This document shows positions 57,772-64,000 of a DNA stretch of 64,000 nucleotides, one piece after another. The notes beneath the pieces are model-generated. The model made no database searches. It saw nothing but the letters and a program-made list of their open reading frames with translations, and was not told the origin of the DNA. Made by a program: the position numbers and the translations under genes. The stretch comes from Xanthobacteraceae bacterium (GTDB lineage: Bacteria; Pseudomonadota; Alphaproteobacteria; Rhizobiales; Xanthobacteraceae), in assembly GCA_023954195.1 (NCBI GenBank), contig JAMLIK010000002.1, positions 930,001 to 994,000 on the forward strand, in the 5' to 3' direction. How positions within the stretch are numbered: the stretch's first letter is position 1; each line of letters opens with the position of its first letter.

Positions 57772-58539
57772 ATGAGCACGAGCACAGCGGAAGCAATCCC
57801 GTCCCGCCATGGCGGTTATCGATTCATTCCCGGTGTCAGCCAGTATTCTGGAGGCGTCGGCGCGCTGCCCGGATACGCGCTCGAACGCGTGCGGTTTTCG
57901 CGCCCGGTGCCGCTGGCCGCGGGATTTGATCGCGTCGCCGCCATCATCAAGGCTGCCGGTCAGCCGCTCACCGCATTCTGCGCCTGTGAATTGCGCTCGC
58001 CTAAACCGTTCACCGAGCAGGGCTTTCGCGATTTCAACACCGCCTACACCGCGGTCCTGTCGTCCTGGGGCATTGTAGTAGACGGCGTCAACCCGGTGGC
58101 GCGCAGCAACGTGTGTCCGCAGGTCGAGCCGCCGGCGGAGCCGAGCTTTCATGCCTTCACCTATGTCGTGCCGGCGCCCGATGCGCCGCCGTCCTTCATG
58201 ATTTCGGGAAGCGCCGAATCCGAGGAGGGGCCGGGCGACTATCGCTCCCGCATCGTGCGGCTCGACGACACCTCGCCGGAGGGAATGCGCGAGAAAGCGG
58301 TCGCCGTGCTCAAGGAAATGGAGCGGCGCATGAGCGCGTTTTCCGGAGGCTGGCCTCAGACCACCGGCGTCCAGATCTACACGGTGCATGACATCTTCCC
58401 GTTCGTCGAAAGCGAACTCGGCCGCCGGGGCGCGCTGGGCCACGGCCTGACCTGGCATTTCAACCGGCCGCCGGTGGTCGATCTCGAATACGAGATGGAC
58501 TGCCGCCGGATTCATCGCGAGCGCGTCGTCGAGGTCTGA
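57772..58539 (+). CDS. Possible CnbZ-like 2-aminomuconate-type deaminase
   Basis: 255 aa from ATG 57772. No fold motif is obvious. The block GGYRFIPGVSQYSGGVGALP, QPLTAFCACELRSPKPFTEQ, GFRDFNTAYTAVLSSWGIVV and NPVARSNVCPQVEPPAEPSF reads like the family NCBI names after CnbZ, 2-amino-5-chloromuconate deaminase of chloronitrobenzene degraders; I recall this from memory and could not check it. Conserved Cys are in FCACEL and SNVCPQ. Located 209 bases after an ABC importer with a divergent LysR regulator, so it may use the imported compound. If not CnbZ, it is a conserved unknown. Confidence 0.5.
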   Translation: MSTSTAEAIPSRHGGYRFIPGVSQYSGGVGALPGYALERVRFSRPVPLAAGFDRVAAIIKAAGQPLTAFCACELRSPKPFTEQGFRDFNTAYTAVLSSWGIVVDGVNPVARSNVCPQVEPPAEPSFHAFTYVVPAPDAPPSFMISGSAESEEGPGDYRSRIVRLDDTSPEGMREKAVAVLKEMERRMSAFSGGWPQTTGVQIYTVHDIFPFVESELGRRGALGHGLTWHFNRPPVVDLEYEMDCRRIHRERVVEV

Positions 58540-58552
58540 GCGCGCGTGATCC

Positions 58553-59257
58553 TCACACCAGCCCGCGCCGCACCGCCTCGATGGCGGCTTCGGCGCGGGA
58601 GGAGATATTGAGCTTGCGATAGACCGTCTTGACATAGCCGGCGACGGTGTGCGGCGTCAGCCCCAGCACGCGGGCGGCTTCCGCCACCCGCAGGCCCCGC
58701 CCGAGCAGCCGCAGGATGTCGAGTTCGCGCGGCGTCAGCGTGGCTTCCGCATCCGTCGGAGTGTCCATGGTGTTGCGCCTGGCGAAATGCGTCAGCATCC
58801 GCTGCGCGATCGACGGCGACAGCGGCGGTTCGCCGGCGTCGATCCGGTGCAGGTAGCCGACCAGCGTATCGGCGTGCTGATCCTTGAGCAGATAGCCCTT
58901 CGCCCCGGCGGCGATGGCGTCGAACAGGTGGGTGTCGTCGTCGTAGATGGTGGTCACCACCGGCAGGATCCGGGGATGAGCGTCGGCCAGCATCCGGATC
59001 AGGTCGATGCCGTTGCCGTCCGGCAGGCCGATATCGATCAGCGCGATGTCGCGTGCCGCGCCGGCGTCGGGCTCGGCGGATGCGCGCGGCTGCGCCGCGA
59101 TCCAGTCGCGCGCGGCCTGGAATGTCGCGGCCTCGCTGATGACGATGCCGTCGAAGGCGACGGCGAGCATGCGCACCAGCCATGCGCGGGTATCGGCCTG
59201 ATCCTCCACGATCAGGCCGCGCCGGTCGCGGGGAGGGGGCGCAAGCGGGGATGCCAT
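58553..59257 (-). CDS. LuxR/NarL-type response regulator
   Basis: 234 aa. Receiver domain with acidic pocket (LIVEDQADTRAW), phosphoacceptor Asp in IALIDIGLPDGNGIDLIRML, conserved Thr/Ser and Lys (VVTTIYDDDTHLFDAIAAGA then KGYLLKDQHADTL). C-terminal LuxR HTH: LTPRELDILRLLGRGLRVAE, AARVLGLTPHTVAGYVKTVY. Its start lies nine bases after the stop of the sensor kinase gene, so the two form one two-component operon. Signal and targets unknown. Confidence 0.94.
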   Translation of the reverse strand: MASPLAPPPRDRRGLIVEDQADTRAWLVRMLAVAFDGIVISEAATFQAARDWIAAQPRASAEPDAGAARDIALIDIGLPDGNGIDLIRMLADAHPRILPVVTTIYDDDTHLFDAIAAGAKGYLLKDQHADTLVGYLHRIDAGEPPLSPSIAQRMLTHFARRNTMDTPTDAEATLTPRELDILRLLGRGLRVAEAARVLGLTPHTVAGYVKTVYRKLNISSRAEAAIEAVRRGLV

Positions 59258-59266
59258 CGGCTCAAC

Positions 59267-61549
59267 TCATGACCTGTCGCCCATCCGTTGCGCGGCATCG
59301 GCGGGCGAACTGTAGGAGGAGCCCCCTGGCGCCGACACCCCCTGAACGTGGGGGCGGTCGGCTTCCGCATCGGTCGCGGCGGCGTCGGCGACCAGCGGAA
59401 TGCGGATTTCACAGATGCTGCCGTGAGCGGCGGGCGCGACCACGAACGATCCCCCGAGATCGCCGAGGCGGCGGATGATGCCGCGCAGACCGCTGCCATG
59501 GGCGCTGCCGCTGGCGTTCGCGGGATCGATGCCGACGCCGTCGTCGGTGATAACGATCGACAGCGTGCGGCCCTGCTGTGTCGCGGCTACCTCGACCCTT
59601 CGCGCCCGCGCATGGCGGATGACGTTGCTGACGATCTCGCGGTGCGCCGAGACGATGCTGCGATAGATGCGGTAGTCGAGCAGCGTCGTGCTCTCGTCCA
59701 CGGCGGCGAGCGGCCAATGCAGGTCGATGCCGGCGGCGGCGAGCCGTTCGCCCGCCTCGTGGCGCAGCGCCGCGATCACCTGACCGAGCGGCAGGTGGTC
59801 GGCGGCAAGGCCGCTGACGATGGTGCGGATATCGGCCAACGCGTCGCGCAGCACGCGATGGGTGTCGGTCACCTCGGTCTTGTACAGGCCCGACAACAGC
59901 CGCGCGCCGACGTCGTCGTGCAGGTCGCGGGCGATGCGCCGCCGCTCCTCGACGCCGCCGCGCTCGAAGGCGTCGCGGCTGACCTCGACATAGCGCATCA
60001 GTCGCACCAGTTCGCGCGCCAGATCGCGATCCGAACTGCCGAACAGGTGCTCGCCGCGCCAAGGATAGCGCAATTCCAGCGCCGGCGTGTCGGCGGCGGC
60101 GGGCAGCCGCACCTCCAGCCCCTCGTGGGCGATCTCGACATCGGTGACGGCACGCTCCAGCGGCGTCATCACCAGCGGGTCGAACAGTCGGCGCAGCAGG
60201 CCGTGCCAGCGTTCGGAACGCTCCTGCGGCGAGGCCGCGAAGGTGACGTCCACCACCTCACGGAACAGTTCGTGGCTCTCGACGCGGTTGCGCGGCTGCA
60301 AGCGCGCGCGCAACGAGTCGCGTGCCGGCAGGTAGATGAAGGCCAGCGCCAGCAGGGCGATGCTGAAGGAGACGCCGTGTTGCAGATTCATGACGTAGAT
60401 CAGCAGCGCATCGAGCGCCAGCAGCAGCGCCACGCCGCCGGTGTAGAACATCACCCGGAACGCCCACTCGTCGAGGTCGAACAGCCGGTAGCGGCTGACG
60501 CCGAGCGCGAGCCCGGCATAGATTAGCAGGAAGAAGCCGAAGGCATGGCCCTGCTGCATCACCGGGGCGGTGTCGACCAGGACCGGCGCGACGATCAACA
60601 TCACGAAAGCGCCGGCGCCGACGATCACCGAGAGGCCGAGCCAGCGCAGCGCCGCGCGGCCGCGCGGATCGCGGCGGGTGGCGAACCATTGCAGGCCGAT
60701 CAGCACGATAATGGCCAGCATGTAGAGGACGGTGGGCAGTTGCGACACCAGCGTCTGGTCGTCCTGCAAGCGCAGGATATCCACCATAAGGATCAAGGCC
60801 GTGAGGATCAGCGGAATCCACAACAGGCGCGGCGATGCCAACCGGCGCGGGTACACCAGGAACAGCGAGATCATTGCCCCGCCAAAGCCGAGCGCGCCGA
60901 CATGGTTGAGCGCGGCCAGCACCCGGAACAATCCGCCGTCGATGGCGAGTTCGCGCGAGGAGTAGATCGCGGCGGCAAACGCCGACATCATAATCATGAC
61001 GCCGGCCAGCGTGAACAGCCGCGTCGGCAGGTCGCGCGGCCGCAGCGCCAGCACCCAGGCCCCCAGCAGCAGCGAGCCGAAGCCGGTGACGAGCTGGACC
61101 CAGAACGAGGACGGCAGGTCCGAGATCGGCCGGGACTGCGCCGGCGCCACGATCACGTCATGGGCGTCGCGTTCGGCCATGGCATAAAGCACCACGCGCG
61201 GTTGCCGGAGCAGCCGGGCGAGGGCGCTCTGCCGCTCCATGAAGCGCGCAATCATGACGAAGGATTCGATCATGTCCGGCTCCTCGCTGAGGTCGCCGGG
61301 CTCCAGCCGGATACGTTCGCCGGAAGCGTCCGCCGCGCCGATCGCGGCGAGTTGCGTCGGCGCCGGCACCGCCCGCGCCGGTCCATTGCGATCGACGGCG
61401 ACGATCCGCACCGCGCCGGGCTCGGCCTGCGGCGCCAGCGTCACGCCGAGCCAGGGCTGGTGCAGCACCAGCCAGAACACCAGAACGCCGGCGCCGACAC
61501 AGAGCAGCGCCGCGGTCTGCATGATGCGGTTCGGAAGCCAGTTCGTCAT
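59267..61549 (-). CDS. Membrane sensor histidine kinase with PDZ-like N-terminus
   Basis: 760 aa from ATG 61549 (MTNWLPNRIMQTAALLCVGA). After the first span a periplasmic PDZ-like segment (WLGVTLAPQAEPGAVRIVAV, DRNGPARA) is followed by ~8 more hydrophobic spans, a coiled region, then a HisKA_3 dimerisation domain with His in RRIARDLHDDVGARLLSGLY and a HATPase_c domain (DGVGIDPANASGSAHGSGLR, RGIIRRLGDLGGSFVV). The NarL-type regulator follows. The membrane part may sense a small molecule or envelope state. The PDZ assignment is by pattern only. Confidence 0.85.
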   Translation of the reverse strand: MTNWLPNRIMQTAALLCVGAGVLVFWLVLHQPWLGVTLAPQAEPGAVRIVAVDRNGPARAVPAPTQLAAIGAADASGERIRLEPGDLSEEPDMIESFVMIARFMERQSALARLLRQPRVVLYAMAERDAHDVIVAPAQSRPISDLPSSFWVQLVTGFGSLLLGAWVLALRPRDLPTRLFTLAGVMIMMSAFAAAIYSSRELAIDGGLFRVLAALNHVGALGFGGAMISLFLVYPRRLASPRLLWIPLILTALILMVDILRLQDDQTLVSQLPTVLYMLAIIVLIGLQWFATRRDPRGRAALRWLGLSVIVGAGAFVMLIVAPVLVDTAPVMQQGHAFGFFLLIYAGLALGVSRYRLFDLDEWAFRVMFYTGGVALLLALDALLIYVMNLQHGVSFSIALLALAFIYLPARDSLRARLQPRNRVESHELFREVVDVTFAASPQERSERWHGLLRRLFDPLVMTPLERAVTDVEIAHEGLEVRLPAAADTPALELRYPWRGEHLFGSSDRDLARELVRLMRYVEVSRDAFERGGVEERRRIARDLHDDVGARLLSGLYKTEVTDTHRVLRDALADIRTIVSGLAADHLPLGQVIAALRHEAGERLAAAGIDLHWPLAAVDESTTLLDYRIYRSIVSAHREIVSNVIRHARARRVEVAATQQGRTLSIVITDDGVGIDPANASGSAHGSGLRGIIRRLGDLGGSFVVAPAAHGSICEIRIPLVADAAATDAEADRPHVQGVSAPGGSSYSSPADAAQRMGDRS

Positions 61550-61644
61550 GATCGCGCGTTCGATTTCCCCCGGGACAAGGGGTACGCCGACCCTGTCCGA
61601 ACCGGCATATTGGCGAACCATCCCGATTTGTCGAATGGATTTCG

Positions 61645-61938
61645 ATGCTCGCTATCCTGATTCTGGCGGTGGGGTTGACCGCGTTCAACGCGCCCGGCTT
61701 CGGGATCGCGATCATCGCGACGTTCCTGCCGGCGCTCGCGGCCGGGAATAATATCGGCGGCCGTGTCGGCGCCGCCGCCGCCGGCCCGCGCCAGGGACGA
61801 TGTGTCACAGCCGGCGCGGCGCTGGCGATGGCGCTCGGCGCCGCCGTCATGTCACCGGCGATGCCGCGGCGGGATGCAGCGATTCGATCTCGCCGCCGTC
61901 CGCGCGCGGCGCGCGATGCGAGGAGGGGGCGGCAATGA
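61645..61938 (+). CDS. Small hypothetical membrane protein
   Basis: 97 aa from ATG 61645. N-terminal hydrophobic stretch MLAILILAVGLTAFNAPGFG and a second (IATFLPALAAGNNIGG) give two potential spans; the C-terminus is Arg/Ala-rich and unlike a folded domain. The stop overlaps the ATG of the next gene (ATGA), which supports it being translated. No known family. It is divergent from the sensor kinase. Confidence 0.45.
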   Translation: MLAILILAVGLTAFNAPGFGIAIIATFLPALAAGNNIGGRVGAAAAGPRQGRCVTAGAALAMALGAAVMSPAMPRRDAAIRSRRRPRAARDARRGRQ

Positions 61939-62264
61939 GCGAGGTTCTTCGCCGGATCGCCGGCACCGCGGTGCTCTGCGGAGGGCTCGGCCTGCTGCTC
62001 TATCTGGCGCTGGTCACGGCCGCCGATGAGCCGATCACCGCGCCGGCGCTGGGATTCGTCGGCGCGGGCGTGGTCGCGGCGCAGGTGTTCCACCTGCTGC
62101 GTGACGCCTGGCACAGCGGCATCATGCCCGAGCGGCCCGGCGCCGGCACCTCGCGCGATGCCAATCCCGTCTGGTACTGGGTCTCGATGCTGTGGTACGG
62201 TGCCTGCCTGATTGGCGTCGTCGCGCTGGGGCTGGTCTGTCTGCTGCGGATCGTCGGATTGTGA
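61935..62264 (+). CDS. Small hypothetical membrane protein
   Basis: 109 aa from ATG 61935, in ATGA overlap with the preceding gene. Three hydrophobic segments: TAVLCGGLGLLLYLALVTAA, PALGFVGAGVVAAQVFHLLR and WYGACLIGVVALGLVCLLRI, separated by short polar loops (DAWHSGIMPERPGAGTSRDA). It appears to be a real inner-membrane protein of unknown function. It converges with eipB 58 bases away. Confidence 0.6.
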   Translation: MSEVLRRIAGTAVLCGGLGLLLYLALVTAADEPITAPALGFVGAGVVAAQVFHLLRDAWHSGIMPERPGAGTSRDANPVWYWVSMLWYGACLIGVVALGLVCLLRIVGL

Positions 62265-62322
62265 GGGTGCGAACGATCCGCCCGGCTCGCCACGACGGAT
62301 GGGTTGCTTGTCAACGCCCCTG

Positions 62323-63141
62323 CTATGGGCACGGCTTCTGCGGCAGCAATGTCATCGACGCGAGGTCGGCCTTGATCCGCATGTTCTCGAACATCGTATC
62401 GGAGACGGTGAAGACGCCGTTGAGGTAGCGCGTCATGTTTTCGCGCACGCGCATTTTGCCGTTCTTGTCGTGGCGCAGGATTTCCACGCGGTAGCGGGGC
62501 GCATTGGCCATCACCGCCGCGGGATGTCCCTTCGGCAGCGGTGCCTTCACCTCGGCGCCGGTGCGATAGGTGATGCGTTCGACGCTGGAAAGCGTGTCCT
62601 CGGGATTGTAGACGGGCGCGACCAATGGTTTCTTTTCGCGCACGGCGGCATCCGCCAGCCGGTCGTGATACAGCGGCAACAGCACGTTGGCCGGCAGTTG
62701 CAGCCGCCCGCCGGGCAGTTGCCGCGAGGTGGCGACGATGCCCTGCGGCGTCTTGCGCGCGACCAGGGTGTCTTGCCGCTTCACTTCGCCGTTGACGCGG
62801 TCGGTGATCGAGAACGCAAGCTGGGTGCCGTTGCTGTTCTCGGTCATTGCCATATCGGAAACCAGTTTGATCGCCCCGCCGGCAAATTGCAGGTTGGCCA
62901 CCGTGTGACGGATCACCTTGTATTCGGTGCAGCGACTGCCGGACAATTCGATGGTCATGCGGCCCCTGCCGCTCCTGAGTTGGTCGGAGGCTTTCGCCGG
63001 CGTGAAATCCAGGTTGAAGATCATCCGGCGCGGCGTGCCGTCGGCCGGCTGCGTCTGCGCGATCGCCGCGGTGACGGGCAGGCAGACAGCTACCAGAATG
63101 ACGCGGGCGGCGACGAGGCGGCGAAGGCGTGGTGCTGTCAT
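62323..63141 (-). CDS. eipB: EipB-like envelope integrity protein (DUF1849)
   Basis: 272 aa from ATG 63141; upstream in-frame starts to 63303 add a non-signal-like leader. Signal peptide: RLRRLVAARVILVAVCLPVT, cleaved after AIAQ. EipB of Brucella is a periplasmic spiral beta protein needed for envelope integrity, with a disulfide between a Cys near residue 70 and one at the C-terminus; here Cys in ELSGSRCTEYKV and the terminal PQKPCP fit that pair. Other features: MIFNLDFTPAKASDQLRSGR and TSRQLPGGRLQLPANVLLPL. Family call is by pattern. Confidence 0.82.
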   Translation of the reverse strand: MTAPRLRRLVAARVILVAVCLPVTAAIAQTQPADGTPRRMIFNLDFTPAKASDQLRSGRGRMTIELSGSRCTEYKVIRHTVANLQFAGGAIKLVSDMAMTENSNGTQLAFSITDRVNGEVKRQDTLVARKTPQGIVATSRQLPGGRLQLPANVLLPLYHDRLADAAVREKKPLVAPVYNPEDTLSSVERITYRTGAEVKAPLPKGHPAAVMANAPRYRVEILRHDKNGKMRVRENMTRYLNGVFTVSDTMFENMRIKADLASMTLLPQKPCP

Positions 63142-63325
63142 GGCATTGTCCTGCGGGATGATGACGCGAGAGCGATATCCGTAACCGACACTCACCGGGA
63201 CCGGCACCCCTCGAAACAGGGGACCACCGATTCGGTGAGGGAACTCGCGTTCCCCGTGAACGGGGGGTTGCGCGGTTTCCACCGCCGCCCGACAATTCAG
63301 CATTCAGGAGTGCCTGATGTAAAAC

Positions 63326-63442
63326 CGTCCGACCCCGGACGCACCTCGGATTTCGGTCTGTCGTCGGACGCGCCGGGTAACTGATTTTCCATCACCAACT
63401 GTTATTATCTTTATCAGGGTCGACCTTCGGGTCGGCCCTTTT
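63326..63442 (+). ncRNA. Candidate small RNA with 3' terminator
   Basis: Stem CGTCCGAC/GTCGGACG (63326-63333 with 63363-63370) is followed, after an unstructured AT-rich linker, by a rho-independent terminator GGGTCGACC-TTCG-GGTCGGCCC-TTTT (63417-63442). The nearest + strand gene ends at 62264 and eipB is on the other strand, so the terminator has no obvious protein gene to serve. The 5' end is unknown. No family recognised. Confidence 0.45.
63417..63442 (+). terminator. Orphan rho-independent terminator
   Basis: GGGTCGACC / GGTCGGCCC with a stable TTCG tetraloop and TTTT tail on + only (no T run on -). Confidence 0.85.
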
Positions 63443-63513
63443 CATTGATCGCCCGGTGCGGTCAAAGCCGTTTCACGCCGGCTTCTGGCTGGCGCGCTGC
63501 GATCGGCGCGCAC

Positions 63514-63549
63514 TGAAAACCGGTGTCCACTTTTCGGGATCATGCTCTA
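63514..63549. repeat. Half-copy of the CATGAT-type repeat
   Basis: GAAAACCGGTGTCCACTTTT then CGGGATCATGCTCTAAA. Its complement (AGCATGATCCCGAAAAGTGG) matches the 7009-7055 element in part and shares AAGTGGACACCGGTT with 26771-26863. Confidence 0.6.
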
Positions 63550-63725
63550 AACTGAAGCTGATGTGGTTAAATGGCGTGAAGGCGTCCCGAACGCTATTGG
63601 CCCGCTCCAACCAAATCCGTGAATAAATGATTGATGCATCCATAAGATTTTCCGTCGCCCCTATGATGGATTGGACAAACTGGCGGAGAAAGCAGAAATG
63701 AAATCAATTCGATAGCCGCGAGCGC

Positions 63726-63830
63726 GTGGACCAAGTACCAAAATTTTTTGAATGTGCGTCGCGTCGGTCGTGGAGCAACATCATAGTGTTGGTCGTGGAC
63801 CAAAAGAGACGACCGTGGACCAAAAGAATC
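63726..63830. repeat. Direct repeats CGTGGACCAAAAGA
   Basis: GTGGACCAA at 63726, GGTCGTGGAGCAA at 63766, GGTCGTGGACCAAAAGAGA at 63791 and GACCGTGGACCAAAAGAATC at 63811; the last two are ~20 bases apart in tandem. The surrounding 63550-64000 is less GC-rich and has only short, non-convincing frames on either strand. Confidence 0.6.
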
Positions 63831-64000
63831 GCGTGCCTCGCGAGCCGCGGCACACAGCATGGGCGCTGAGCCATTTGCTCGAAAGGCAATCGCGATATCA
63901 AAGATGGAGACGGTTTAGGGGCGCCGTTCAACGGCGCAATAGCCGATACGATCAATCACACGATCGCGGCAAAATGCGGCAGTCACGCCGGCCAGACGAG

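Noticed and set aside
63594-63955. Two short minus-strand frames at the right end
   Set aside because: They overlap each other and the direct repeats, have no ribosome site or motif, and look like chance frames in a non-coding stretch.

Overview
The window is GC-rich DNA with densely packed genes. It reads as a chromosome segment of an alphaproteobacterium in the Bradyrhizobium/Rhodopseudomonas/Afipia group (Nitrobacteraceae). The basis is the gene order ribD-ribE-ribH-nusB-thiL-hppA-bamE-(cytochrome chaperone)-DUF177-plsX-fabH-ihfA-merR-tRNA-Pro, the EipB-type envelope protein, a PE-LIG-POL ligase D with two Ku genes, and several families of short palindromic intergenic repeats that I associate with this group. 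The family placement is inference from gene content, not from a database search.

Layout: (1) 1-11.9 kb is conserved housekeeping: riboflavin synthesis, NusB, ThiL, a proton-pumping pyrophosphatase, BamE, PlsX/FabH and IHF-alpha. (2) 11.9-22.0 kb is an accessory island lying between the 3' ends of two tRNA genes, tRNA-Pro(GGG) on + and tRNA-Thr(TGT) on -. It holds a decayed tyrosine integrase, a PC4-like protein with no normal start codon, two paralogous helix-turn-helix proteins, a protein joining a primase-polymerase fragment to an abortive-infection domain, several small unknown genes, and a restriction-modification block: XRE regulator, C5 cytosine methyltransferase, probable PD-(D/E)XK nuclease, GIY-YIG nuclease, Vsr and a DUF3883 protein. 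(3) 22.4-26.6 kb is a divergent aromatic-catabolism cluster: an ACMSD-like amidohydrolase, LigA/LigB-type extradiol dioxygenase, isochorismatase-type hydrolase, 3-hydroxyanthranilate-dioxygenase-like cupin and RidA-like deaminase. (4) 26.9-27.9 kb has two small secreted proteins. (5) 27.9-36.6 kb is a peptide uptake and hydrolysis locus (DppA/B/C/DF-type ABC system with M20 and M81 peptidase-family enzymes).

(6) 36.9-47.2 kb carries a PerM-family transporter, FeoA/FeoB, Tex, a LOG-family protein, a VOC protein, RecQ and a DUF2848 protein. (7) 47.3-51.9 kb is a bacterial NHEJ locus: Ku, LigD and a second Ku. (8) 51.9-58.5 kb is a LysR regulator divergent from a branched-chain-amino-acid-type ABC transporter, followed by a gene that may be a CnbZ-like deaminase. 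(9) 58.5-63.1 kb holds a two-component system, two small membrane proteins and EipB. The last 0.85 kb has no convincing protein gene but does contain an orphan terminator with an upstream hairpin (a candidate small RNA) and short direct repeats.

The most unusual material is in the island: the primase-Abi fusion, the restriction cluster with two putative nucleases plus Vsr, and the operator and leader structures beside them. Dispersed palindromic repeats of at least five families mark many of the intergenic gaps.
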